Assembly (NCBI GenBank): GCA_041563675.1 | Contig: JBFGRM010000005.1 | Span: 1 to 30,515 of the forward strand | DNA length: 30,515 bases | From: JBFGRM01 sp041563675 | Lineage (GTDB): Bacteria > Nitrospirota > Nitrospiria > Nitrospirales > Nitrospiraceae | Direction: 5' to 3' | Part shown: piece by piece, positions 16,042 through 23,569 of the stretch | Numbering within the stretch: the stretch's first letter is position 1 | Layout: the number at the start of each line of letters is the position of its first letter | The notes under the pieces: model-generated | Told to the model about the DNA's origin: nothing | Database searches by the model: none | The model's input: the letters and a program-made list of their open reading frames with translations, nothing else | Position numbers and translations under genes: made by a program

Positions 16042-16338
16042 CTACTTGATCGCGACGCGCAGCCCGCCGTTCGCCAAATGCTTGGCGATGTCCTCTGCGG
16101 TCTTCCAGGGGCCCGAGTAAACCGTGGCGCTTCCCTGATGATCGATCTGCCAGGCGAGCTCGAAGGCACGCTGGGGGGTCATCCCCGGAATGCTTTCACA
16201 GAAGAGGCTGATGACCTGTTGGTAGGTGTGGCAGTTGCAGTTGTAGACGATGACCGAGGCCTCGAGGTCATCGCCGGCGGAGGTCCGGCTCGTCTCGACT
16301 GTTTCGGGTGTCGCGACGGTACTGTCGGGTTCAGCCAT
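16042..16338 (-). CDS. Divergent ClpS-like adaptor
   Basis: A 98-residue protein whose residues 28-98 align with ClpS, the adaptor that hands N-degron substrates to ClpAP. The VIVYN start, GMTPQRAFELAWQIDHQG helix region and the later TAEDIAKHL helix fit the fold. In E. coli ClpS the substrate amino group is held by Asn34, Asp35, Asp36 and His66. Here the matching positions read Asn33, Cys34, Asn35 and His67, so both acidic residues are lost and cysteines flank the site. Classical N-end rule binding is therefore doubtful. ATG 16338 has TTGGAG just upstream. No clpA is nearby. Confidence 0.78.
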   Translation of the reverse strand: MAEPDSTVATPETVETSRTSAGDDLEASVIVYNCNCHTYQQVISLFCESIPGMTPQRAFELAWQIDHQGSATVYSGPWKTAEDIAKHLANGGLRVAIK

Positions 16339-16421
16339 AAACTCCAATTCTAGCAAAGTCGCCCCACCTCTGCCAGTCGCAGGCGGCTCCCCTAATCGTT
16401 TGATCTTTCATTGAAATCCTG

Positions 16422-17120
16422 TCAGTACCCCTCCCGCGCAACCAGGTGATTCCGGAGCAGGATCCCCTCTCGATGGCAGGTTTGCTCCAGCAGGTCGAAA
16501 TGCGGCTCGGAGTCGGTCGCGGCGGCCAGGTCATGCCGCGTGGCCAGTCGGATGGTGTGCCGGAGGGAGGCCGATGTCTTGACGAGCGCGAGGGCGTACT
16601 CGTAGCGATAGCCGTCCTCAACGTTTGTCGCGCGAGAGGCCAGCTTGCGCAGCGCCGTCACGGACCACGGCTCCCCCGGGCGCGCGTCGTCCATCAACTG
16701 GAGCAGGGCGGCGGGACCCGGGACGAGCGTCCCGCCGATCGGCACGGCGTGGGAGGTGTTGAACAGCCCTCGCTGGAACCGCCGGTCTTCCGACAGGGCC
16801 AGGTGGAAGCGCCGGCGCCAGACGGTGTCCGCGAGATCGCCGTCGATGGCGGACGAGAGGTCCGGGTCGAGGGGCCCGCTGACGTTGTACCCCTGGACGA
16901 TGCGGCCCTCGGCCAGCAAGTCCGGAAACCGTTCGCCCATGCGGTCCGGGTAGGCGGTGGTGCCGTGCAAAGGGGTCAGCTGCAGCGCCATGTAGTCGCG
17001 GAAATGCACACTGGCATAGTCATCCAGCAGCCGATGCAGGGTGTTCTCGTGGCAGAGATGAAACGGGTAGTACAGAGCCTGGGGGCGGGTGGAGTCGGGA
17101 GTCCTGGAGGGGTGGCTCAA
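16422..17120 (-). CDS. Conserved-looking protein of unknown function
   Basis: A 232-residue soluble protein, not assigned to a family. The N-terminal part is rich in aromatic and His residues (ALYYPFHLCHENTLHRLL, about 15-32), then GYNVSGPLDPDLSSAI near the first third. The rest looks helical. No signal peptide or membrane helix. The start is uncertain: TTG 17120 is the only candidate before the conserved-looking part and lacks a good ribosome site. It lies between the ClpS-like gene and a small charged protein, all on the minus strand. Confidence 0.65.
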   Translation of the reverse strand: MSHPSRTPDSTRPQALYYPFHLCHENTLHRLLDDYASVHFRDYMALQLTPLHGTTAYPDRMGERFPDLLAEGRIVQGYNVSGPLDPDLSSAIDGDLADTVWRRRFHLALSEDRRFQRGLFNTSHAVPIGGTLVPGPAALLQLMDDARPGEPWSVTALRKLASRATNVEDGYRYEYALALVKTSASLRHTIRLATRHDLAAATDSEPHFDLLEQTCHREGILLRNHLVAREGY

Positions 17121-17166
17121 GCGAGCAGGCGAACGAGCGTCTGGAGTCCGCGCGCGGGGTCAGCGC

Positions 17167-17355
17167 TTACCATTTGTCCATGTCGATGACTTCGGTGGCG
17201 TCCCACAGGTTCTTCCACTCGGCGTCGGCCTCGTCCTTCTCCCGATCTTCCTCGGTTTCCTCACCGAAGGGACGAGGCTCCTTGCCATCCGAAGCGGTCT
17301 TCTGGGCGGCCTCTTTGGCACGACGACGTTTGTCGGGATCCATGTTGACAGGCAT
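17167..17355 (-). CDS. Small highly charged protein, function unknown
   Basis: A 62-residue protein made mostly of Lys, Arg, Asp and Glu, likely disordered or one long helix, ending in a Trp-containing segment (NLWDATEVIDMDKW). ATG 17355 is preceded by AGGAGA at good spacing, which is the main support; GTG 17358 is an alternative. It is upstream of the 16422 gene on the same strand with a 46-bp gap, so the two may be co-transcribed. Confidence 0.6.
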   Translation of the reverse strand: MPVNMDPDKRRRAKEAAQKTASDGKEPRPFGEETEEDREKDEADAEWKNLWDATEVIDMDKW

Positions 17356-17557
17356 CACGGTCTCCTACATGTCGGCCCGCACGACATTTCTCCTACAATT
17401 CTCGGCCATGCCCTGTCAAGACCTGTTCTGTCCAAGCATCGAAACATTGTTGATTGACGCGGCGTTACGTCCATTGCTAGAGTTGCGGGCTTTTCAATGC
17501 CGGGGTCTGAGGTCGCACTGTCGCCCGGAACCCCATCCTTCCACCTCGGTGTGAACC

Positions 17558-17914
17558 ATGCTGGATCCCAAAGTCTGGTGGCCGCTCTTTCCCCTGTTGC
17601 TCCTCGTGGTGGTGGTCTGTCTCACGTGGGCCACCGTCTACGCGGTGCGGAAGTCGCGCGGGTCCCGCATGATTTGGCTCCAGGCGGGAGCCCTGGCGTT
17701 CTACCTGATTGCGGCCGTGGCCGCGATCGGAAGTGAACAGGGGCTCGTGCCCTCGGACACCCATCGACCCTTCTCTCTTCTGACCCAGGTGGCCATTGTC
17801 GCCGTCCTTGTCCTCAACTGGAACAAAGGGGACAGAGCGCTCCTCGCGCTGAACTTCGCGGCCTGGGGGGCCATTCTCGCGGATACCGCACTTCACTTCT
17901 TAATGGCCCACTAG
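17558..17914 (+). CDS. Small integral membrane protein, four helices
   Basis: A 118-residue protein with about four hydrophobic segments (near residues 8-28, 40-60, 72-88 and 94-114) and a basic loop (RKSRGSR, about 31-37) that should lie in the cytoplasm. No family is recognised. The start is ATG. A period-7 array starts about three bases after the stop codon. The gap upstream (17356-17557) shows no further gene. Confidence 0.65.
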   Translation: MLDPKVWWPLFPLLLLVVVVCLTWATVYAVRKSRGSRMIWLQAGALAFYLIAAVAAIGSEQGLVPSDTHRPFSLLTQVAIVAVLVLNWNKGDRALLALNFAAWGAILADTALHFLMAH

Positions 17915-17917
17915 AAG

Positions 17918-17945
17918 ACGTGAGGCGTGAGGCGTAAGGCGGAGG
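17918..17945. repeat. Period-7 GTGAGGC tandem array
   Basis: Units GTGAGGC, GTGAGGC, GTAAGGC, GGAGGGG immediately after the membrane protein gene and before palindromic element copy 3. No matching opposite arm is seen on the far side, where the hemW coding sequence ends. Confidence 0.75.
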
Positions 17946-17968
17946 GGTTGAACCGGTCCTTCTTTTCT

Positions 17969-18052
17969 GTCCTGCCTGCCGAATCCCTGCGTGCACAGGG
18001 AGGCATCCAGCTTCTTGGGGAGGCCCTGGATTCCCGCTTGCGCGGGAATGAC
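17969..18052. repeat. GTCAT...ATGAC palindromic element, copy 3
   Basis: The right half TGGATTCCCGC...GCGGGAATGAC (18027-18052) is intact. The left half is degenerate, with a nested CCCTGC/GCACAGGG stem, and begins GTCCTGCC at 17969. It lies between the 17558 gene and the convergent hemW gene. Confidence 0.82.
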
Positions 18053-18089
18053 GGAAAAGAGCCAGAAAGGCACGCATCTCCAGCGAGGG

Positions 18090-19214
18090 CTACAGGAGCT
18101 CCACTGCCACGGAATCGGCGTAGCGGCGGCCAAAGGCCGTCAGTCTCACGCGGCCCGAGTGCTCCTCGATCAAGCCTTCGCAGATGAGATCGCCGACCCG
18201 CTCGCGCCACGGCTGATCGGCAATCTGCTCGAGGAGCTCCCGACTGATCCCGTCGACCATCCGTAAGCCGAAGACCACCGCCTCGCGGCGACGCTGCTCG
18301 TCGTCGAGCTGCTCGCGTCGCTCGGTGGGAAGCTGCGCCTGCGAGAGGCGTTGCACGTAGGAGGACAGATGCTCGACGTTGCCGAAGCGGGACCCGCGCA
18401 CGAACGACTGCGCGCTGGGGCCCAACCCCAGATAGTCGCCGCCCTGCCAATAGAGCAGGTTGTGGCGGCAGGCCGCGCCAGTTCGGCAGTAGTTCGAAAT
18501 CTCGTACCGATCGAAGCCGGCCTCCCGAAGTCGCCGGCTGGCCGCGTCTTCCAAGGCGTTTTGAAGCTCGGTGTCGACGTCGTCGGTCACGCCCAGGCGC
18601 ACGTCCCGGTCGAGCTTCGTCCCGGTTTCAATGGTCAGCGCGTAACACGACACATGAGTGGGATCGAGGGACACGGCGGCGTCCAGCGTGGCGAGCCAGC
18701 TGTCCATGGTCTGCCCGGGCAGCCCGTACATCAGGTCGAGGTTCACGTTCTGGAATCCGGCCGCGCGCGCGGCCGCGACGGCTTTCCCCGGCAGAGACCC
18801 GACCGCGGGCCGGCCGATGGTGACCAGCTCTTCGCTGTCGGCGGTTTGGACGCCGAAGCTGATGCGGTTGAAGCCGGCGTCGACGAGCGCCCCGAGCCCC
18901 TCGCGGCTGACCGTGTCCGGATGGGCCTCGACGCAAATCTCCGCGTCCGGCCGGACCCGAAGACCCGACCGAGCCCGCTCGAGGATCCCGACCAGCTCCT
19001 CGGCCGGGAGCGTCGTGGGGGTGCCGCCTCCGAAGTACACGGTGTCCACCTCTGCGCCGGCGAGGGTGCGCGCCGAAGCGTGGAGGGCGATCTCTTCCAG
19101 CAGCGCTTCGCGAAATTCCCGCGCACGATCCTCCCGCAACACCTGGAGGTAAAACGCACAAAAATCGCACCGCGCGAGGCAGAAGGGAACGTGAATGTAG
19201 AGGCCGGTGGCCAT
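18090..19214 (-). CDS. hemW: HemW-type radical SAM protein
   Basis: A 374-residue radical SAM protein of the HemN-like group. The cluster motif PFCLARCDFC places Cys12, Cys16 and Cys19 on the 4Fe-4S cluster, and GGGTPTTL follows near residue 65. The CRHNLLYW segment near 248-255 carries the HNxxYW motif that marks HemW, a haem chaperone, and separates it from true oxygen-independent coproporphyrinogen dehydrogenase. The C-terminal third holds the HemW winged-helix-like region. It starts at ATG 19214, 11 bp after a small upstream gene, so the two form one unit. The likely job is haem delivery to respiratory enzymes. Confidence 0.9.
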   Translation of the reverse strand: MATGLYIHVPFCLARCDFCAFYLQVLREDRAREFREALLEEIALHASARTLAGAEVDTVYFGGGTPTTLPAEELVGILERARSGLRVRPDAEICVEAHPDTVSREGLGALVDAGFNRISFGVQTADSEELVTIGRPAVGSLPGKAVAAARAAGFQNVNLDLMYGLPGQTMDSWLATLDAAVSLDPTHVSCYALTIETGTKLDRDVRLGVTDDVDTELQNALEDAASRRLREAGFDRYEISNYCRTGAACRHNLLYWQGGDYLGLGPSAQSFVRGSRFGNVEHLSSYVQRLSQAQLPTERREQLDDEQRRREAVVFGLRMVDGISRELLEQIADQPWRERVGDLICEGLIEEHSGRVRLTAFGRRYADSVAVELL

Positions 19215-19225
19215 GAGTCCCTGCG

Positions 19226-19486
19226 TCAGTTGCTGGGCTGCGAGGTGAAGTCCCGGGTCATCGCGATCTCGATCTCGTCGGACGGCGGCTTGCCGCGATT
19301 CCGGACATGCACCGCCCAGGCAGGATCGCGCCGCACGGCTTCGAAGATGGACTTGATGATCTCCGGCTTGACCCGCTGGTCCCAGTCGCGGAGCCAGGCA
19401 TGGTCGTCCTCCTCACCCTCGTAGTCCTCCGGGAAGGTGGCCTCCAAGCTGAACCGAACGGTAAATACTTTTTCTTCCTGAAACAT
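19226..19486 (-). CDS. Small acidic protein preceding hemW
   Basis: An 86-residue protein, acidic in the middle (FPEDYEGEEDDHAW), with no signal peptide. The ATG at 19486 has a strong AGGAGGAG ribosome site. The open frame extends further upstream to 19576, but that extension is translated repeat DNA and is rejected. Function unknown. It lies 11 bp upstream of hemW and is almost surely co-transcribed with it. Confidence 0.75.
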   Translation of the reverse strand: MFQEEKVFTVRFSLEATFPEDYEGEEDDHAWLRDWDQRVKPEIIKSIFEAVRRDPAWAVHVRNRGKPPSDEIEIAMTRDFTSQPSN

Positions 19487-19504
19487 TTCTCCTCCTAACG
19501 CAGC

Positions 19505-19539
19505 GTGAGGGGTAAGGAGTGAGGCGTAAGGGGTATCGA
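19505..19539. repeat. Period-7 array, left arm
   Basis: Five gapless units GTGAGGG, GTAAGGA, GTGAGGC, GTAAGGG, GTATCGA. The opposite arm, CGCCTCAC, GCCTCACG and CCTTACGC, lies at 19584-19652 and is split by the second copy of the 62-bp repeat. It fills the gap between divergent genes 19486 (-) and 19723 (+). Confidence 0.78.
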
Positions 19540-19585
19540 GACGAGCCATTATCGGAACCAAAGACGGATCATTCACCTTCTCTTC

Positions 19586-19647
19586 GCCTCACGCCTCACG
19601 CTTGCCCTGAGCGAGGCCCGGTGACGGGCCGAGTCGAAGGGCCTTAC
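19586..19647. repeat. 62-bp repeat, minus-orientation copy
   Basis: The exact reverse complement of 13867-13928. The two copies enclose about 5.7 kb and face each other, so recombination between them would invert the segment that holds the genes from DUF5069 to the 19226 gene. Flanking bases differ on both sides. Confidence 0.92.
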
Positions 19648-19662
19648 GCTCCTGGGGGCCGT

Positions 19663-19690
19663 TGCCAGTCGGCCGAGCCCTGATTATAAT
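19663..19690 (+). promoter_or_regulatory. Strong candidate sigma-70 promoter for the FmdB-like gene
   Basis: TTGCCA (19663-19668), a 16-base spacer and a perfect TATAAT (19685-19690), with TG two bases before the -10 box. It gives a short leader to the ATG at 19723. It is the best promoter match noticed in the window. Confidence 0.6.
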
Positions 19691-19722
19691 ACCTCTGTTT
19701 TGCGACACGAGAGGAGATGAGC

Positions 19723-19935
19723 ATGCCACTCTACGAATATCGCTGCCGCGGCTGCGGGCACCGGTTCGAGCGGATCGTGCATGGGACGGCCGTGCCGGAT
19801 TGCCCGTCTTGCCATGCCCGAAATCCCGAGAAGCTCATCTCGGGCTTTGCCGTGGGCGCCACCGGGGATTTTTCGCCGGGGGGCTGCGGCACGTGCGGGG
19901 ATCCGCGCGGGCCGGGCGCCTGCTCAATGAATTAG
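19723..19935 (+). CDS. FmdB-type zinc ribbon protein
   Basis: A 70-residue protein beginning MPLYEYRCRGCGHRFE, the standard opening of the FmdB/regulatory zinc ribbon family. Two Cys pairs, CRGC (8-11) and CPSC (27-30), form the zinc ribbon. A Gly/Cys-rich tail (GGCGTCGD...GACSMN) adds more cysteines. ATG 19723 is chosen over ATG 19717 because AGGAG ends right at 19716. Members are small regulators or assembly factors of uncertain function. A good promoter precedes it. Confidence 0.88.
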   Translation: MPLYEYRCRGCGHRFERIVHGTAVPDCPSCHARNPEKLISGFAVGATGDFSPGGCGTCGDPRGPGACSMN

Positions 19936-19957
19936 TCGACGCCATTGTACGCGGCCG

Positions 19958-20287
19958 ATGATGAACGAATCCAGCGAACGCTACCTCAGTCAAGCGATTG
20001 CCACCGTCGCGCAATCTGATCCGCTGATCAAGCTGCTCCGGGAAGTCCGGATGGGCCGGATGCAGCCCACGGATGCCGGGCTTCGGGCGATCACGGAGTC
20101 CTGGCTCGGCACCTACCAGCAGGTGATCGAAAAGGGGGACGCCCTCGATCACGTGGGTTTGCGCCGGCTCGATCCGATCCCCCGCCTTGAGGTCCTCATC
20201 GAGGCCGGGGTGGTCACGTCCGACCACGCAGCCGTCGCCGGTCTTCGGGCTGCCTACGAGCAGGCGCTCGCGGCTCGTGTCGCCTAG
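19958..20287 (+). CDS. Hypothetical helical protein
   Basis: A 109-residue soluble, probably all-helical protein, not assigned to a family. Two tandem ATG codons start it (19958 and 19961), without a clear ribosome site. It follows the FmdB-like gene by 22 bp on the same strand and is followed by an exported protein gene 22 bp later, so these three may form one transcript. Codon use looks like that of its neighbours. Confidence 0.65.
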   Translation: MMNESSERYLSQAIATVAQSDPLIKLLREVRMGRMQPTDAGLRAITESWLGTYQQVIEKGDALDHVGLRRLDPIPRLEVLIEAGVVTSDHAAVAGLRAAYEQALAARVA

Positions 20288-20309
20288 CCCCTTCGACGAC
20301 TCCTCGCCC

Positions 20310-20984
20310 ATGCCGTTGCTCTCAACTCCCTCCGCCGCGACATTCATGGTCATAGTCTGGGCGGGAGTGTTTCAGGCCGGCCTCCTGCATGCCCAGGAGG
20401 TCGATCCGGTCCGTCCTCTGCTGCGGTACGCCGAGACGAGCCCGGCCTCGATTCTCCCCGATGAGGTCCTCTATCTCGATCGGCCCGCCGTCATCGAATC
20501 CTACCTGGCGGACCTGGACGGAGATCCGCCCGACTGGCCTCGGCTCTATGGTGAGGGGGAGGATGCCCACATGGATCGGCTGTTCGAGGAGAACCGCGCC
20601 CGCGATCGTCTGCGCGTGGGCAGCCCCGCCCTGGGGCGACGCATCGCCTTCGTCTGGGAGGGGGTCATGACCGGCTACGATGACGAGACGGGAGGATTTC
20701 GTCTCGCGGTGGGACCTAAGGTCATTCCAACAACCTGGGGCCAGGTCCGGTTCAAGCCCGATGGGCTGCCGGCCGGGTTGGTCGCCGTCCCGCCTCCCGA
20801 GGTGAGAACGCAGTTTCGGTCGCGGAGGGCCGCCGGTGAGCCGATCGAGGTTGATTTGATTTTGACGGGTCGACTCATACCCGAGGAGTCGATCATTTAC
20901 GATTTTGCGCACGAGGAAAAAGGGCAGGGGATGGTCATGCCGGTCGTGCGGGTGGAGCGGATCGATTATTTTCTGGCCGAGTGA
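20310..20984 (+). CDS. Exported protein of unknown function
   Basis: A 224-residue protein with a signal peptide (MPLLSTPSAATFMVIVWAG..., likely cleavage after HAQ near residue 28). The mature part is mostly polar, with a beta-rich C-terminal half that ends in RVERIDYFLAE. No catalytic motif is recognised. The open frame extends upstream to 20187, but the ATG at 20310 is the start that gives a proper signal peptide and does not overlap the upstream gene. It ends eight bases before the convergent SUMF1-type gene. Confidence 0.72.
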   Translation: MPLLSTPSAATFMVIVWAGVFQAGLLHAQEVDPVRPLLRYAETSPASILPDEVLYLDRPAVIESYLADLDGDPPDWPRLYGEGEDAHMDRLFEENRARDRLRVGSPALGRRIAFVWEGVMTGYDDETGGFRLAVGPKVIPTTWGQVRFKPDGLPAGLVAVPPPEVRTQFRSRRAAGEPIEVDLILTGRLIPEESIIYDFAHEEKGQGMVMPVVRVERIDYFLAE

Positions 20985-20991
20985 GGATGCG

Positions 20992-21930
20992 TCACCGATC
21001 GTCCTTCGCGCAGCGAAACCCCACACCGGTCATCCGGCTGTCCGGCTCCCCGTAATCCCGATACGCGCTCCGCAGGCTCGAGGCCGGCTTCAGCCATGAC
21101 CCGCCGCGGATGCTTTTCAAAATGGTCGGCGGCGGACCGGGCGGATCGGACAGGGGCGCACGAAGGTAGTAGTACGGATTGTAGTAATCCTCCACCCATT
21201 CGGACACGTTGCCGGCCATGTCGTGCAGGCCGTAGGGGCTGACCCCGCCCGGGAAGCTGCCAACGGGCAGCGTGAGCACTTCCCCCTTGATCCCCTTGCT
21301 GGCGACCATCCCTGCGCCCTCGCCCGTCTTCCAGAAGTCGAGCCACTCCTGCCGCCCCGCGAACTCCACCCGGCGGCCGGCCCAATAGCTCGCGCTGTTG
21401 GCCCGGGCGTGATCCCAGCTGTTTCCCCAGGGGTAGCGGAAACCGTCGGGGCCGCGCGCGCCCTTCTCCCACTCCGCCTCCGTCGGCAGGCGTTTTCCGG
21501 CCCAGCGGCAGAAGGCGGCCGCATCCTTCCAACTGACATTCACCACGGGATGGTCATGGATCTCCGCCGCCGGCCTGTCACCTTGCCACAGGGTCAAGTT
21601 CGGCGTGCGGTGCGAGGGCGCAGGGTGTCCGGTCTCTTCGACGAACCGGAGGTACTGTGCATTGGTCACTTCGTACCGGTCGATCCAGACCGGGCTGACG
21701 AAGATACGTCGTTGCGGGTGCTCATCGGACAGGGCACCGCTGCTTTGGGGAGTGCCCATGAAAAATTCGCCGGCCGGCACCAGAACCATGGAGTCGGATG
21801 TGTCAGCAGCCAGCACACGCACATGGTCGCCGCCGAAAGCTGCGATCATGAAAGTGAGAAACAGCAGCGCGAAGCAATCCGCGAGTCTGGGTTTCCGGAT
21901 AGGAAGACGAAGGGCGGAGCGGTGATACAT
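20992..21930 (-). CDS. SUMF1/formylglycine-generating-enzyme-fold exported protein
   Basis: A 312-residue protein with an N-terminal signal or anchor (about residues 18-42) and then one full FGE-sulfatase domain. Characteristic pieces are MVLVPAGEFFMGT, DRYEVTNAQYLRF, HPVVNVSWKDAAAFCRW, KRLPTEAEWE, GLHDMAGNVSEWVEDY and the ending GVGFRCA. True formylglycine-generating enzymes need two active-site cysteines near the C-terminal part; only the Cys in FCRW and the one in GFRCA are visible, so this is more likely a non-catalytic or otherwise modified family member. It acts outside the cytoplasm. No sulfatase gene is nearby. Confidence 0.87.
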   Translation of the reverse strand: MYHRSALRLPIRKPRLADCFALLFLTFMIAAFGGDHVRVLAADTSDSMVLVPAGEFFMGTPQSSGALSDEHPQRRIFVSPVWIDRYEVTNAQYLRFVEETGHPAPSHRTPNLTLWQGDRPAAEIHDHPVVNVSWKDAAAFCRWAGKRLPTEAEWEKGARGPDGFRYPWGNSWDHARANSASYWAGRRVEFAGRQEWLDFWKTGEGAGMVASKGIKGEVLTLPVGSFPGGVSPYGLHDMAGNVSEWVEDYYNPYYYLRAPLSDPPGPPPTILKSIRGGSWLKPASSLRSAYRDYGEPDSRMTGVGFRCAKDDR

Positions 21931-21958
21931 GAGAGGCTTGGGCTGCCGGAGTGGATCA

Positions 21959-22041
21959 CAGGTCTCAGGTCCCAGGTCTCAGGTCCCAGGTCAGGCAAGA
22001 TAATCTTTGCGTGGGACTTGAAACCTGGGACCTGGGACCTT
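21959..22041. repeat. Hairpin with period-7 CAGGTCC array arms
   Basis: The left arm is CAGGTCT, CAGGTCC, CAGGTCT, CAGGTCC, CAGGTCA (21959-21993). The right arm (22021-22041) is CCTGGGA, CCTGGGA, CCT, its reverse complement. It lies between two genes on the minus strand, so a hairpin in the mRNA would follow the HOLDO gene. Confidence 0.82.
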
Positions 22042-22046
22042 TTTCT

Positions 22047-22784
22047 CTACGCTTCTTTCAACCCGCAAGCATAGGCCACGCCATCCCGGTACTGCAACCA
22101 CAGCTTCAGGCCGACTTCAAGCTCGGCGATGACGGCGTCTTGGTCGTCGGCCTTCACCGCATGGTCCAGCACCATGCGATAGGCGGCCTGCCGGTGGCCC
22201 TGTTCCACCATTTGATGCGCCCGAATCAGGTCGAGCGCCTTCGGCGCAAGGCCGTGAAAGCGGGCAAGGAAATGGGAGGCGACGGCCTGATCGATCTCCT
22301 GCGGGGACCGCTCGGTGGCCGGCTCCAGGAGCTCCTGGCGGTCCTTGATGCTCCCTTCCACGAAGATGGTCAAGGCCGCCGCCCCGAGGACCCACCGGGG
22401 CTGTGTCGAGATGTGGTCCAGCCATTTGCGGTAGGCCTGGCTGGCAGGGAGCAGGTCCACCTCGCCGAATGACTCCGGCGAGAATCCCAACCCCGTCATC
22501 ATCTTCAAGAACAGGCTGGGGTGCGAGTGCCCCAGGGACAAACGCCCCGTCTCCTCCTCGTAGATATTTTCGGCAAGCAGGGCCCGGACCTCCGCCGGTG
22601 GACCCTGCCCGTAAATCCGCGCCAGAAAGACGGGGAAGTCCCGGACGTACACCGCCCATTCCTGCCGATAGTGGATCAACAGATGTGCCTTGGTGACCCG
22701 CTCGCCGGAGAAGTAGGGCCAGGCCCAATGGTTCTTCTGGTCCATGATACCGAGCAGGCCTGCCTGAAAGTTCTCTCTCGTCAC
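22047..22784 (-). CDS. Haem-oxygenase-like (HOLDO/PqqC/TenA-fold) protein, probably iron-containing redox enzyme
   Basis: A 245-residue all-helical protein that matches the TenA/PqqC/CADD fold. Candidate metal or cofactor residues lie in NIYEEETGRLSLGHSHP (Glu and His cluster) and in FVEGSIKDR and HFLARFHG. Such proteins include PQQ synthase PqqC and di-iron oxygenases such as CADD, which makes p-aminobenzoate; which of these applies here is unclear, and no pqq genes are seen in the window. GTG 22784 is chosen because GGAG lies five bases upstream; TTG 22829 is the longer alternative without a ribosome site. Confidence 0.75.
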   Translation of the reverse strand: MTRENFQAGLLGIMDQKNHWAWPYFSGERVTKAHLLIHYRQEWAVYVRDFPVFLARIYGQGPPAEVRALLAENIYEEETGRLSLGHSHPSLFLKMMTGLGFSPESFGEVDLLPASQAYRKWLDHISTQPRWVLGAAALTIFVEGSIKDRQELLEPATERSPQEIDQAVASHFLARFHGLAPKALDLIRAHQMVEQGHRQAAYRMVLDHAVKADDQDAVIAELEVGLKLWLQYRDGVAYACGLKEA

Positions 22785-22869
22785 CTGGGCTCCCGTCCCG
22801 AGTCGGTCGCTTGCCTTCTCTTCGCGCAAGCGACTAGAATAGCGTTAGCCTTGTGCGCAGGAGATTGAG

Positions 22870-23154
22870 GTGGACCCGATCACGATCAGCAATCCCGACG
22901 AGATTCTCGGCCTGCTGGCCGACGTTTCCCTCAAGGGGAAAGGGTTTACGACGGATTGCTTGATGGACCACGTGCTGGATGAGGGGTTTACCGAGCCGAT
23001 CTACCTGAATGCGTCCGGCGAGGACCCCGATGCGTACTACAAAGGGCAGTCGAACGCCTGGGCTATCTATCAGGTGCGGGAATGGAAACGAGTCCTCACC
23101 GTCTCGGGCGGTCCGGGGAAGGAGCGCCGCGTTCAAATCACGGAAACCCCTTGA
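22870..23154 (+). CDS. Hypothetical small protein
   Basis: A 94-residue soluble protein, not assigned to a family. It starts at GTG 22870, with AGGAGATTGAG just upstream. It has one cysteine and several aromatic residues, and looks like a small alpha/beta domain (SNAWAIYQVREWKRVLTVSGG near the C-terminus). It is divergent from the HOLDO gene, with a short shared upstream region of about 85 bp. Confidence 0.65.
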   Translation: MDPITISNPDEILGLLADVSLKGKGFTTDCLMDHVLDEGFTEPIYLNASGEDPDAYYKGQSNAWAIYQVREWKRVLTVSGGPGKERRVQITETP

Positions 23155-23296
23155 TGCGCCGGTGCGGCGGATCCGCGCGAGTCAACGCCAGCTGCGAAAG
23201 TGTACGGGTGGTTCGGGCAAAATGCAAACGGGGACGGAAATACGGACGAGGGATCGACTGTACGATAGTGTGGGTCGGGTGAGCTGAGAGGCGGCG

Positions 23297-23563
23297 ATGG
23301 AGTATGTGAAACTATTCGAGCCGCAAAATCCCGGCGAGCTGGCGCTGGTCAGAAGCCTGCTGGACGCGAACAAGATCGAGTACTATGTCCAGAACGAGCA
23401 CTTCGGCGGCCTGTACAACCTGCCGGTCCTGCCCTACGCGGTGATGGTGCGCCGGATGTACTTCACGCGCGCCACGACGTTGTTGAGCCTGTTGCGAAAA
23501 AAGCACGACGAGAGGAAGTCAGAGAAACGCGGGCAGGTTGTTCGCCTGCCGCTGTACCGGTAG
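23297..23563 (+). CDS. DUF2007 family protein
   Basis: An 88-residue protein whose first 65 residues fit DUF2007, a ferredoxin-like fold named as a putative signal-transducing protein: KLFEPQNPGELALVRSLLDANKIEYYVQN is replaced by its usual pattern of one beta strand, helix and second strand. The tail (KKHDERKSEKRGQ) is basic. ATG 23297 has GAGAGGCG upstream. Convergent with the next gene, with a six-base gap between the two stop codons. Confidence 0.75.
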   Translation: MEYVKLFEPQNPGELALVRSLLDANKIEYYVQNEHFGGLYNLPVLPYAVMVRRMYFTRATTLLSLLRKKHDERKSEKRGQVVRLPLYR

Positions 23564-23569
23564 GGGCAA

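Noticed and set aside
19487..19576. Longer N-terminus for the 19226 gene
   Set aside because: The extension is read from the period-7 array, and the ATG at 19486 has a near-perfect ribosome site.
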